Assembly (NCBI RefSeq): GCF_030547425.1
Contig: NZ_JAUORH010000009.1
Location: 1 to 64,000, forward strand
Length of the DNA stretch: 64,000 bases
Direction: 5' to 3'
DNA from: Tenacibaculum sp. 1_MG-2023
Lineage (GTDB): Bacteria > Bacteroidota > Bacteroidia > Flavobacteriales > Flavobacteriaceae
The position numbers and the translations under genes were made by a program. The notes below the pieces were generated by a model, which was not told where the DNA came from, made no database searches, and saw nothing but the letters and a program-made list of their open reading frames with translations. The number at the start of each line of letters is the position of its first letter. Position 1 is the first letter of the stretch. Shown piece by piece: positions 49,626-58,659 of the stretch.

Positions 49626-50383
49626 TAAATTGATTTAATTATTGCTGCAAAATCTTCTGCTTTCAATGCTGCTCCACCTATTAACCCTCCATCAACATCT
49701 GGTTTTGAAAAAATCTCTTTTGCGTTGGCTGGTTTTACACTTCCTCCATATAAAATTGAAATAGCATCAGCTGTTTCTTTTCCAAATTCTTTAGCAAAAA
49801 TTTCTCTTACAAAAGCGTGCATTTCTTGTGCTTGCTCTGGTGAAGCTGTTTCTCCTGTACCAATCGCCCAAACAGGTTCGTAAGCTAAAATAATATTCTT
49901 AAAATTAGCTTTTTGAAGATGAAACAATGCTTTTTGAAGTTGGCTTTCAACTATTTTAAAGTGGTTTTCCGACTTTCTATCTTCTAACAATTCACCAAAA
50001 CAAAAAACAACTTCTAAACCATTTACTAAAGCAGCATCTATCTTTTCAGCTAATAACTCATCAGTTTCGTTAAAGTATTCTCTACGCTCAGAATGCCCTA
50101 AAATTACTATGTTAACGCCTAAATTTGTTAACATATTTGCAGAAACCTCTCCTGTGAATGCTCCACTTTTAGATTGATGCATATTTTGTGCGGCAACCTC
50201 TACAACCGATTCTTCGGTATTTTTCACTGCTGATTGTAGGTTTACAAAACTAGGAGCAATTATCACTCTAGTACCTTCTTCTAAACCAGCTTTTACTTCT
50301 TTCTTTATTCCCTCGATTAATTCTTTTGCTTCATCAAGGTTTTTATTCATCTTCCAGTTACCTGCAACTATTTTTTGTCTCAC
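49625..50383 (-). CDS. tpiA: Triose-phosphate isomerase
   Basis: A 252-residue glycolytic TIM-barrel enzyme interconverting dihydroxyacetone phosphate and glyceraldehyde 3-phosphate. Catalytic Lys in VAGNWKMNK, His in VILGHSERREYF, Glu in ILAYEPVWAIGTGETASPEQ; the phosphate loop is ILYGGSVKPANAKEIF and LIGGAALK. Normal length. First of the tpiA-prmA-clpS group. Confidence 0.97.
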   Translation of the reverse strand: MRQKIVAGNWKMNKNLDEAKELIEGIKKEVKAGLEEGTRVIIAPSFVNLQSAVKNTEESVVEVAAQNMHQSKSGAFTGEVSANMLTNLGVNIVILGHSERREYFNETDELLAEKIDAALVNGLEVVFCFGELLEDRKSENHFKIVESQLQKALFHLQKANFKNIILAYEPVWAIGTGETASPEQAQEMHAFVREIFAKEFGKETADAISILYGGSVKPANAKEIFSKPDVDGGLIGGAALKAEDFAAIIKSI

Positions 50384-50424
50384 GTGTATTGTTTTTTCTG
50401 GTTATTGATTTTCTGTCTGCAAAA

Positions 50425-50919
50425 TTACATTTTTTCTAGGCTTTGACGAATAAAATTATCAGTCGCTTTTGTAGCATCAAAAACAAGTATTTTTCCTTTC
50501 TCATCAATTACTAAAAATCTTGGAATCCAATCTAAACCTAAAAACTCACCTAAATTTCCTTCCCAACCTGATTCTATAAAATAATGATCTCCTTCTATTT
50601 TTAGACGTTCAATACCATTTTTCCAATCTGTCTTATTTCTGTCTAAGGATAAAAAAATATAAGCTGTTTCAGGTTGTTCTCCCTGAATTTTTTGTACTTC
50701 TGGAATACTTTTTAAACAGTCTGGACACCACGAAGCCCAAATATCTATTAGTACTTTTTTTCCTTTATGTTTTTCTAAAATATCTTTGAACAAAACTTCT
50801 TTTCCATCCAAAGAAAGAAGAACATCCTCTAATGCTTCAGTTGAAAATTTACTTGGGTTTTCTTTTGAACAACCTAAAAGGGTTATCCCGATAAAAACTA
50901 CTACTAATATTTTCTTCAT
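50425..50919 (-). CDS. TlpA/ResA-like thioredoxin-fold lipoprotein, CPDC site
   Basis: A 164-residue periplasmic lipoprotein (lipobox TLLGC). Thioredoxin core with VLIDIWASWCPDCLKSIPEV (both redox Cys present), AYIFLSLDRNKTDWKNGIER and the cis-Pro segment DWIPRFLVIDEKGKILVF. Likely a thiol-disulfide reductase in the periplasm. The ATG at 50919 begins the signal peptide. It follows a homologous gene end to end, a tandem duplication. Confidence 0.9.
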   Translation of the reverse strand: MKKILVVVFIGITLLGCSKENPSKFSTEALEDVLLSLDGKEVLFKDILEKHKGKKVLIDIWASWCPDCLKSIPEVQKIQGEQPETAYIFLSLDRNKTDWKNGIERLKIEGDHYFIESGWEGNLGEFLGLDWIPRFLVIDEKGKILVFDATKATDNFIRQSLEKM

Positions 50920-50920
50920 G

Positions 50921-51403
50921 TTATTGTGCTTTATTTTGAAGTTTATCAGACACTTTTGATGATTTATATACTTTAATATTTCCATCTTCATCAACCATCA
51001 AAAACCGTGGAATTGTTTTTAGCTTTAAAAATTCACCAAGTGCTCCTTCTCCTTTTTTTTGAATGTAATAGTGTTGACCTTTTACAGGAACACTTTCTAA
51101 ACCTCGTTTCCAATCATGATATGAATGATCTACTGATAAAAAAACATATTCTAACTCTGGATTTTTCTGTTGAAATAAAAGCACATCATCAAAACTTCGT
51201 TGACTGTAAGGACAATAAGTTGCAAAGATTTGCATCAACATTTTCTTACCTTTATTTTTCTCTAAAACTTTTTGAAATGAAATTGGTTTTCTTTCTAAGT
51301 TCAGTAGTTCTTCATTCAGAGATGCTGGGGTAAATTCTTTTGGTTGAAATACAGCGCAGCTTGATAAAAAAGCTACAGTAATCAATATAAAAAATATTCT
51401 CAT
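50921..51403 (-). CDS. TlpA-like thioredoxin-fold lipoprotein with CPYS site
   Basis: A 160-residue paralogue of the next gene: lipobox SSC, thioredoxin core MLMQIFATYCPYSQRSFDDV, FLSVDHSYHDWKRGLESVPV and the cis-Pro segment LKTIPRFLMVDEDGNIKVYK. The redox site is CPYS instead of CxxC, so the resolving cysteine is missing. Such CxxS proteins act by monothiol or isomerase/trap mechanisms or are inactive. Overlaps the next gene start by 1-3 bases, so tightly coupled. Confidence 0.87.
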   Translation of the reverse strand: MRIFFILITVAFLSSCAVFQPKEFTPASLNEELLNLERKPISFQKVLEKNKGKKMLMQIFATYCPYSQRSFDDVLLFQQKNPELEYVFLSVDHSYHDWKRGLESVPVKGQHYYIQKKGEGALGEFLKLKTIPRFLMVDEDGNIKVYKSSKVSDKLQNKAQ

Positions 51404-51404
51404 T

Positions 51405-52481
51405 CTATTGTAATCTTATTCGGGGATCTAACCAACTATATAAAATATCTACTAATATATTTATGATTATAAATAGTGTAGCAACTACTAAAACAGCACC
51501 CATAATTACTGGTAAATCGAGCGTGTTTAAAGAGTTTACTATTTCTTTTCCTAATCCGTTCCAGTTAAAAATATACTCTACAAAAACTGCTCCAGCTAAC
51601 ATCGAAGCAAACCATCCTGATATTGCTGTTATTACTGGGTTTAATGAGTTTTTCAATGCATGCTTGTTTATTGCTTGATACATCGTTAAGCCTTTTGCCT
51701 TTGCTGTTCTAATATAGTCTTGACTTAAGGTTTCTAACAATGAATTCCTCATTAACTGGATTACTACAGCTAACGGACGAATACCTAACACTATTGCAGG
51801 TAGCAGTAAATTTTTCCATTGAATATAAGTCTCTTCTCCAAAATCATCAACTTCATACAAGCTTCCTGTCATTTCCAAATGTGTATATTTATGTAATACA
51901 AATCCGAAAAACCAAGCAAACAATATGGCTGAAAAGAATGATGGAACACTCATTCCTAAAGTACTAACAACAGCAATTATTCTATCAAAAAAAGTATCTT
52001 TAAGTAACGCAGAGAATATCCCTAATATAATCCCTAAAAAAAGTGCAATCGTTATTGCTACTATTGCTAAAATTGCAGTGTTTGGTAAAGTTTCTTTAAT
52101 TACTTCGGAAACATTTTTACCATTCTTTTGAAAGGATTGACGTAAATACGGAGTTTTTATAACCACTTCAGTATTTCCTGCCGAAAACAAGGATTGAGCG
52201 TTGTATTTCCCTTCAGATAAAAAAGTATAATTGTCTTTATTCTTACTATGAAACGACAACGGAGAAACATCATTCAAATAATACAAATACTGCGTAAATA
52301 CAGGTTTGTCGAATCCGTATTTCTTTCGAATATTTTGTAACTGCTCGGTATCTTCTCTCTGATCTAACATCATACGGGCTGGATCACCTGGTAAGATATT
52401 AAACAGTAAAAAAATTACAGTAACTACACCAAACAGTGTTAAGAAGCCGTAAAATATTTTGTTGATGACATATTGAAACAT
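51405..52481 (-). CDS. ABC transporter permease, DppB/OppB family
   Basis: A 358-residue inner-membrane subunit of an oligopeptide/dipeptide-type importer: first span YVINKIFYGFLTLFGVVTVI, the large periplasmic loop, then spans from about 130 on with the coupling loop LLETLSQDYIRTAKAKGLTM and HALKNSLNPVITAISGW. No partner permease, ATPase or binding protein lies nearby, so it may work with genes elsewhere. The ATG at 52481 (MFQYVINKIF) is chosen; the earlier in-frame start is TTG. Confidence 0.9.
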   Translation of the reverse strand: MFQYVINKIFYGFLTLFGVVTVIFLLFNILPGDPARMMLDQREDTEQLQNIRKKYGFDKPVFTQYLYYLNDVSPLSFHSKNKDNYTFLSEGKYNAQSLFSAGNTEVVIKTPYLRQSFQKNGKNVSEVIKETLPNTAILAIVAITIALFLGIILGIFSALLKDTFFDRIIAVVSTLGMSVPSFFSAILFAWFFGFVLHKYTHLEMTGSLYEVDDFGEETYIQWKNLLLPAIVLGIRPLAVVIQLMRNSLLETLSQDYIRTAKAKGLTMYQAINKHALKNSLNPVITAISGWFASMLAGAVFVEYIFNWNGLGKEIVNSLNTLDLPVIMGAVLVVATLFIIINILVDILYSWLDPRIRLQ

Positions 52482-52516
52482 ATATAACAAAGATAACAGA
52501 AACTGCTAAATTTATG

Positions 52517-52524
52517 TACTTTTG
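52517..52524 (+). promoter_or_regulatory. -7 element of pyrF
   Basis: TACTTTTG matches TAnnTTTG, about 20 bases before the ATG; no TTG at the expected -33 distance. Confidence 0.5.
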
Positions 52525-52544
52525 CCTAACTTTTACAACAACAC

Positions 52545-53357
52545 ATGACAACACAACAACTTGTATCTGAAATTCGAAAAAAGAAATCGTTTTTATGTAT
52601 TGGATTAGATGTTGATTTAAACAAAATTCCAACACATTTACTTCAAGAAGAAGACCCTATTTTTGCCTTTAACAAAGCTATTATTGATGCTACGCATCAT
52701 CTTTGTGTAGCATATAAGCCCAACACTGCTTTTTATGAAGCTTACGGTATTAAAGGTTGGAAATCTCTTGAAAAAACGATTAACTACTTAAACGAAAAAC
52801 ATCCTGAAATTTTCACCATTGCTGATGCTAAACGTGGCGATATTGGTAACACCTCAACTATGTATGCAAAAGCCTTTTTTGAGGATTTAGCTTTTGATTC
52901 AGTAACTGTTGCTCCGTATATGGGAAAAGATTCTGTTGAACCTTTTTTAGCTTTTGAAGATAGACATACAATTATGTTAGCGTTAACTTCTAACCAAGGT
53001 GCTTTTGATTTTCAAACAAAAACAGTTGATGGTAAAGAGTTATATAAACAGGTTATTGAAACTTCTAAATTTTGGAAAAATTCTCAAAACTTAATGTACG
53101 TAGTGGGAGCTACCAAAGCTGAATATTTAGCTGACATAAGAAAGATTATTCCTGAAAACTTTTTATTAGTTCCTGGAGTTGGCGCCCAAGGAGGAAGCCT
53201 AGAAGAAGTTTGTAAGTACGGAATGACTGATACTGTAGGACTACTAATTAACTCTTCTCGTGGAATTATTTATGCTTCTAATGGAAAGGGGTTTGCTAAA
53301 GCTGCTGCTGCAAAAGCTACAGAACTACGACAACAGATGGAAGCTATTTTAAAATAA
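52545..53357 (+). CDS. pyrF: Orotidine 5'-phosphate decarboxylase (long type)
   Basis: A 270-residue enzyme of the last UMP-synthesis step. The catalytic loop [20 protein letters not shown] holds the D-x-K-R-G-D-I signature; [12 protein letters not shown] is the start of strand 1; [18 protein letters not shown] and [13 protein letters not shown] are the phosphate-binding end. It belongs to the longer PyrF subfamily 2. Stand-alone; its 3' terminator is shared with the convergent SusD gene. Confidence 0.96.
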   Translation: MTTQQLVSEIRKKKSFLCIGLDVDLNKIPTHLLQEEDPIFAFNKAIIDATHHLCVAYKPNTAFYEAYGIKGWKSLEKTINYLNEKHPEIFTIADAKRGDIGNTSTMYAKAFFEDLAFDSVTVAPYMGKDSVEPFLAFEDRHTIMLALTSNQGAFDFQTKTVDGKELYKQVIETSKFWKNSQNLMYVVGATKAEYLADIRKIIPENFLLVPGVGAQGGSLEEVCKYGMTDTVGLLINSSRGIIYASNGKGFAKAAAAKATELRQQMEAILK

Positions 53358-53438
53358 AAAAAGCCAAGGTTAATGACTCCTTGGCTTGTACTTAATTCAA
53401 TTAATTACATTAAATGAAAACAAAAATTTAATGTAATT
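53358..53438 (-). ncRNA. Two-hairpin 3' RNA element after SusD, copy A
   Basis: On the minus strand, a 13-bp stem AATTACATTAAAT/ATTTAATGTAATT with loop TTTTGTTTTC, then about 15-50 bases later the stem AAGCCAAGG/CCTTGGCTT with loop AGTCATTAA and a T-run. A related element lies at 58425-58509, with the same loops but different stem bases. Here it forms the 3' end of the SusD mRNA; no -7 box precedes it. The second hairpin also terminates pyrF on the plus strand. Confidence 0.6.
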
Positions 53439-53459
53439 AGTTTCTTACTCACAACTCTT

Positions 53460-55124
53460 TTAGTTTTGGTCACTTGGTGTTATATTTGGATTCGCATTAA
53501 TTTCTGCTTGTGGAATTTTAAAAATCCAGTCATCATTTAAAGAAGGTTTTTCTATTTGGTAAGCTCCTTGATAAAGTACTGCTGAAGCTCCTGAACCTCC
53601 ATCAGCTCCATGATCTATTCCTTCATCCCAACGGATTTTATCTGTATATCCAAATCCTTCTCCCCATAATTCTACTCCTCTTTGAAACTTAATATGCTCC
53701 ATTAAAGATTCTTGTGTATTATAAACAGTTACATCATAAGCACTATCTCGTTCTTCACCTAATGGTTTTAAAGCATTTTGTGCTCCTGTAATATCATTCA
53801 TCATTGCTTTTGCTTCAGCTTCAATTAAATACATTTCTGAGGCACGCATATAAATTATATCGTCAGGATCAGTAGACCCAGGGTTCTTATTCTTCAGTTT
53901 AAATTGCATATAAGGGTGTTGGTTAAAACTATTCGTGATACCATACTCTGAATTTATTTCTGCTCTTCTGGCATTATAGGCATCTAAATCACTTGCATAA
54001 TTGGGGTCTTTTGGCAATCCTGTATCAGGGTGAAGACCTCCTTGATTATTTGAAGCTGATGAATTGGTGTTTGGTGCATCTATGATAAACACATCTTTTC
54101 TATAATCTGTATCAGGAATTGCATCAATCAACCTTCTGTCAGCTATTTTTGGATTGTTCCTAATTTGAGCTCCATTAAATGTATTACTAGCTAGGTAAAA
54201 GTAAGAGCGAAAAAATACTGTTTCAGTTTGAATAACATTGCTTCCCCAAATAACTTCTGAAAGATCATTTGTATTAAATCCTTCTTTCCATTCAGATTCA
54301 TTCATCAACGGGTAATTTTGACGTGCAGCTGCTGCTGCATCTGCAGCTGTTTGCCAATCTCCTTTAGAAAGAGCCCATCTAGCTTTTAATCCATAAGCAA
54401 CATCTATATTCAACTGAGATTTTACTTCTGGCCCTCCTGAAGATCTTGGAGTACCTTTTTCAAAAGCTTTGATAGCTTCTTCTAAATCGTCACCAATTTG
54501 AACATAAATTTCTTCTACTGTTGATCTCGGCTGACTAGTAAACGGAGACTCAGATGAAAAAAGTAACGGCACACCTTTATCAGTACTTGGATTACCTATT
54601 AAATACCCTTTTGCATAATGCTGAATTAACGAGAGGTATGCGTAAGCTCTGTAGGTGTAGGCTTGACCTAAAATAGAGTTCAGTTTAGAAGTCTCTGTTA
54701 AATTTCCTTCGTTTATTCCGTTAATTAACAAATTTGCATGTAAGATAATATTATATCGATGATACCACAACAACTCGTTAGTTAGCGATGTCGGCTGAGT
54801 ATGTGAGTTCCATTGCATTTCTGTTCTCCAACCTAAATTATTAGCATTAGCACTATGAATTAACCCTCCTGATAAATTATCTCCTAATGGTATCCAATAG
54901 TGGTTCCCAGATCTATCAGAATCTCCTCCAGGAAATATTGTTTGAGACTGTGAAAATAGCCCTCTATGCACACCGTTGAGAACTAACTGCATATTATCTT
55001 CGTTAGCTAAAGCATCGGTTGCTGATATAGCATCCGTTGGTGTTCTTTCAAGAAAGTCTTCTTTACAAGATGTTATTGAAATAAGAATAACAACTATTAA
55101 TAAGTATTTTAATTTATTTAACAT
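53460..55124 (-). CDS. RagB/SusD family nutrient-binding lipoprotein
   Basis: A 554-residue outer-membrane lipoprotein (lipobox ISITSC). SusD fold with TPR-like helices: NEDNMQLVLNGVHRGLFSQS, YRAYAYLSLIQHYAKGYLIG, ARWALSKGDWQTAADAAAAA, YMRASEMYLIEAEAKAMMND and the C-terminal GVELWGEGFGYTDKIRWD. It captures substrate at the cell surface and hands it to the SusC pore encoded just upstream, 12 bases away. No glycanase or peptidase is nearby, so the substrate is unknown. Confidence 0.93.
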   Translation of the reverse strand: MLNKLKYLLIVVILISITSCKEDFLERTPTDAISATDALANEDNMQLVLNGVHRGLFSQSQTIFPGGDSDRSGNHYWIPLGDNLSGGLIHSANANNLGWRTEMQWNSHTQPTSLTNELLWYHRYNIILHANLLINGINEGNLTETSKLNSILGQAYTYRAYAYLSLIQHYAKGYLIGNPSTDKGVPLLFSSESPFTSQPRSTVEEIYVQIGDDLEEAIKAFEKGTPRSSGGPEVKSQLNIDVAYGLKARWALSKGDWQTAADAAAAARQNYPLMNESEWKEGFNTNDLSEVIWGSNVIQTETVFFRSYFYLASNTFNGAQIRNNPKIADRRLIDAIPDTDYRKDVFIIDAPNTNSSASNNQGGLHPDTGLPKDPNYASDLDAYNARRAEINSEYGITNSFNQHPYMQFKLKNKNPGSTDPDDIIYMRASEMYLIEAEAKAMMNDITGAQNALKPLGEERDSAYDVTVYNTQESLMEHIKFQRGVELWGEGFGYTDKIRWDEGIDHGADGGSGASAVLYQGAYQIEKPSLNDDWIFKIPQAEINANPNITPSDQN

Positions 55125-55136
55125 AATGATTTTTTT

Positions 55137-58100
55137 TTAGAATGAAACGTTAATACCAAAAGAAATAATTCTTGGAGGTGAAAAATCATCTCCAGATGGC
55201 GTTCCTGCTAAATTATACTGAGGATCTAAACCTTTTCTCTCACTTCTTAAGAATAAATTCTCTCCAGATAAATTGAATCTTATATTATCCATTTTAAGTG
55301 ACTCTACTACTTTTTTATCTAATGTATAACCTATGTTGACATTTTTTAATGTCCAAAAAGACGCATCAGTTAAAAACCTATCCGATTGAGTCCTAACCAA
55401 ATCAGGGTTTCCATTTTCTAGCCTTGGAACATTTGTTATATCTCCAGGTTGCCTCCATGCATTCAGTATATCTGGGTGTAAAGACCTTCCATAGCTTCCA
55501 CTATGCATCATAGAGGAATATGCACCATCTAACACTTTTCCTCCTATACCATAAGTCATTAAGAAATCAAATGTCAAATTTTTATATGTAATTTTATTAA
55601 AAACCGATCCTAAAAGATCTGGTACAGAAGAATCTCCTGTATATGCTCTTTCTGTTTCTTGCCAATCATTTGTCGTTTCTATGTTTCCATTTGCATCTAA
55701 AACAGGAACACTTTCTCCATTTTCATCTTGCTCATACATATAGAACAACTGATCTCCATTATCAGGATCCACACCTGCAGTTCTTAATAAAAAGTAATCA
55801 AATCTTGACCTACCTTCCGCCCAACGTTTTGAACCGTTTATAAACGGATCTGGTAACTTTGTTATTTCATTTTTAAATGTAGAAGCCTGTAGCGTTAAAT
55901 CCCATTTAAAGTTTTCTGTATTGAAAAGATGAGCAGTTAAACCTAACTCCCAACCTGAATTAAACATATCTCCTGTATTTACAGGAACTTCATTCAACCC
56001 ATTACTTGGAGCAATAGGTAAAAGATAAAGTAAATCAGTTGAGTTTTTCTTATAGTATTCAATAGAACCATCTAAAAAGTTATCGAACAATGCAAACTCC
56101 AATGCTACATCAAAATTTTCTATAGTTTCCCACTGTAAATTAGCGTTACCTATATCTGTAAAAATAATTGCTGGATTAGCTGCATTAGATGTAATTGAAA
56201 ATCGAGCTTGTGACAAATATGAATCTAGCAAATCATCATTACCCACCTCACCGTATGATGCTCTTAGTTTTAATCTATTTATGAAAGATACATTTTTCAT
56301 AAAATTTTCTTGATCAATTCGCCAAGAAGCACCTACAGAGTAAAAAGTTCCCCATCTTTTATCCATGTTAAATACAGATGATCCATCACGACGAACTGAA
56401 CCACTTAAATAATATTTGTTATTATAATTATAATTAGCCCTGAAAAAATATCCTTCAATTGCTTTATCAAAAGTTGCTCCATCTAAATCTACAATATTTG
56501 AAAAGTTAGCAAATTCAAAAATTCCATTAGCTGCTTGTATTGTGGCAAGTCCTTCAATATTAGAGAGAGTTCTTTCAAAGCTCTCATGCCCTGCAAGCAA
56601 TTCTAAATTATGATTACCAAAACTTTTAACATAGTTTAAAATTTGATTAAAGTTTTCTACTTCTCTTCTTCCTCTGTCTTCACTCAGTCTTCCATCTGGT
56701 TGAGCATCTCCAATAATTGCGTTTTCATATTCTCTTTCAAATAATTCGTTAATATCTCTACCATAAGTTACTTTTAAATTAAGCCCTTCTAAAAGCTTAA
56801 TATCTGTATAAAATCTAAATCCAAAGGTATTATCTTTATCACTTTCCTTATTAAGTAGTAATTCTTGAAGAGCATGTCTACCTTGGTTGGTTGGTCTAGA
56901 ACCGATATTATACTCTGGAAAACCTTCCCCCGAGTCAAAAACAGGATTCCCAAATTCATCTTTTACAATATTTCCTTGTAAGTCGTTTACATATACTGGA
57001 TAAACTGACCCCATACCTAATGCAAAACTAAACGGATTAACAATACTTCCTGTTCCTGCAGAACTAGGCCCTCTTGCTTCAGTAAGAGCAATATTGGCGC
57101 TTCCTCCTATTTTTATACTTTCACTAACATCAAAATCAGCATTTAACCTTGCTGTTAAACGTTCAAAACCTGATGTAACCACATAACTTTCTTCATCTAA
57201 ATATGAAGCTGAAAAATACACTGTATGATCTTCTCCACCAGCAGAAATACCAACACTATAGTTATTTCTAAAACCTGTTTGTTGTAGTTCATCAAACCAG
57301 TCCAGCCCCTTATATATAACCCTTGCATTAGGATTTAACTTACCATCTACCCCAACAATCTCATCGTTTGGTACATTAAATGGATTATAGCCTAACTGAT
57401 TATATATATTTGCACTAGCAAATACCGGATCTCCTCCACCTGCACTAGAATTCTTCAGGGCCTCCCACATAGTTTCATAATACTGACCTGGTGACACCTG
57501 ATTATATGTTCGAACACCATTTGCCACGACTCCAGATTGAGCTGTAAAATTCACTTTTACCCCACCTTTCTTTCCTTTTTTGGTGGTAATAATCACAACT
57601 CCATTAGCTGCTCTAGAACCATATAATGATGTAGAAGACGCATCCTTAAGCACAGTAAAAGATGCTATATCCTCCTGATTTATTGTGTTTAGCTCTCCCT
57701 CATACTGAATACCATCAACTATAAATAATGGATCTGTATCTCCATTAAGTGTTCCGACACCACGGATTATAATATCTGGTGAGGCTCCAGGACCTGCAGA
57801 CGATGTGAACTGTATCCCTGTTGCACGACCTTCAATAGCCGCAATAGGAGAAGTTACATTACGTGTAGCAAGATCTTTTACTCCTAAAACACTTGCTGAA
57901 CCAGTAAACGCTTCTTTAGTAGTAGTACCATAGGCTACAACTACTACTTCATCTAATAAGTTAGCATCCTCTTCCATTTTAATATTTAAAACTGGAATAG
58001 TTCCAACTCTTCTCTCAACAGTTTTTAACCCTACAAAACTAAAAACAAGTATGTCCCCTTGATTTACCAGTATGGTGTATTTACCGTCAAAATCTGTTTC

Positions 58101-58250
58101 GACACCTTTATTGGTCCCTTTAACTATAACACTAACCCCCGGTAGTGCTCCTGTTTGATCAGTTACAGTTCCTGTAACTGTTTTTTCTTGTGCTAAAATT
58201 GACACGCATATAAACATGAACATTAGCAATAGGTATTTTTTTAACCTCAT
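55137..58250 (-). CDS. SusC/RagA family TonB-linked outer-membrane protein
   Basis: A 1037-residue TonB-dependent importer. Signal peptide (1-20, ending ILAQ), carboxypeptidase-regulatory-like domain (TVTGTVTDQTGALPGVSVIV to about 105), TonB box/plug region EVVVVAYGTTTKEAFTGSAS, IRGVGTLNGDTDPLFIVDGI and SLYGSRAANGVVIITTKKG, then a 22-strand barrel ending SFGINVSF. It imports a substrate captured by the SusD partner downstream. Starts after the inter-pair element. Confidence 0.95.
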   Translation of the reverse strand: MRLKKYLLLMFMFICVSILAQEKTVTGTVTDQTGALPGVSVIVKGTNKGVETDFDGKYTILVNQGDILVFSFVGLKTVERRVGTIPVLNIKMEEDANLLDEVVVVAYGTTTKEAFTGSASVLGVKDLATRNVTSPIAAIEGRATGIQFTSSAGPGASPDIIIRGVGTLNGDTDPLFIVDGIQYEGELNTINQEDIASFTVLKDASSTSLYGSRAANGVVIITTKKGKKGGVKVNFTAQSGVVANGVRTYNQVSPGQYYETMWEALKNSSAGGGDPVFASANIYNQLGYNPFNVPNDEIVGVDGKLNPNARVIYKGLDWFDELQQTGFRNNYSVGISAGGEDHTVYFSASYLDEESYVVTSGFERLTARLNADFDVSESIKIGGSANIALTEARGPSSAGTGSIVNPFSFALGMGSVYPVYVNDLQGNIVKDEFGNPVFDSGEGFPEYNIGSRPTNQGRHALQELLLNKESDKDNTFGFRFYTDIKLLEGLNLKVTYGRDINELFEREYENAIIGDAQPDGRLSEDRGRREVENFNQILNYVKSFGNHNLELLAGHESFERTLSNIEGLATIQAANGIFEFANFSNIVDLDGATFDKAIEGYFFRANYNYNNKYYLSGSVRRDGSSVFNMDKRWGTFYSVGASWRIDQENFMKNVSFINRLKLRASYGEVGNDDLLDSYLSQARFSITSNAANPAIIFTDIGNANLQWETIENFDVALEFALFDNFLDGSIEYYKKNSTDLLYLLPIAPSNGLNEVPVNTGDMFNSGWELGLTAHLFNTENFKWDLTLQASTFKNEITKLPDPFINGSKRWAEGRSRFDYFLLRTAGVDPDNGDQLFYMYEQDENGESVPVLDANGNIETTNDWQETERAYTGDSSVPDLLGSVFNKITYKNLTFDFLMTYGIGGKVLDGAYSSMMHSGSYGRSLHPDILNAWRQPGDITNVPRLENGNPDLVRTQSDRFLTDASFWTLKNVNIGYTLDKKVVESLKMDNIRFNLSGENLFLRSERKGLDPQYNLAGTPSGDDFSPPRIISFGINVSF

Positions 58251-58424
58251 AAATTATAGAATTAGCTTCACCTTAAAGTGAAAATTTCAAAATAAACACA
58301 TTAAATCTACAAAAAAAACAACAACATAGTTAATATATTTTTTTTTTAACATAAATAAGGTTAAAAAAACACTTATAAACTTAATAGTAAAAAGTAAATT
58401 ACAGAAGAAGACAGGTATAAGAAC

Positions 58425-58509
58425 AAAAAAAAGCCAAGGTTAATGACTCCTTGACTTTATAATTAATTAATTCAAATAATTACACCAATGAAAACAAAGT
58501 TGGTATAAG
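58425..58509 (-). ncRNA. Two-hairpin RNA element between the two SusC/SusD pairs, copy B (possible small RNA)
   Basis: Minus strand: first hairpin from TATACCAA with TTGGTGTA around a CTTTGTTTTCA loop, then AAGTCAAGG/CCTTGGCTT around AGTCATTAA, and eight T residues. Loops match copy A at 53358-53438, while the first stem differs in compensatory fashion (ACATTAAA:TTTAATGT versus ACACCAA:TTGGTAT). A TACATTTG box (58523-58516) sits just before the first hairpin, so an RNA of about 85 bases could be made independently. Another terminator (58602-58634) separates it from SusD. Confidence 0.55.
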
Positions 58510-58515
58510 TTGACA

Positions 58516-58523
58516 CAAATGTA
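58516..58523 (-). promoter_or_regulatory. -7-like element upstream of RNA element copy B
   Basis: CAAATGTA reads TACATTTG on the minus strand and matches TAnnTTTG exactly; the predicted start is at the base of the first hairpin. No TTG at -33 distance is visible. Confidence 0.45.
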
Positions 58524-58601
58524 TTAAGCTTAACTCTTCATTATTGTAACTTTGATTTGAATTACCTCTTTTTTGAATTGAAAAACTATTACTTTAATAT
58601 G

Positions 58602-58634
58602 AAAAGGGCTGAGCTAAAAAACTCAGCCCTTTTT
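58602..58634 (-). terminator. Terminator of the second SusD gene
   Basis: AAAAGGGCTGAG and CTCAGCCCTTTTT form a strong 11-bp stem just past the SusD stop. Confidence 0.88.
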
Positions 58635-58659
58635 ATTAGGGGAATAATGTCTAAAAAAA

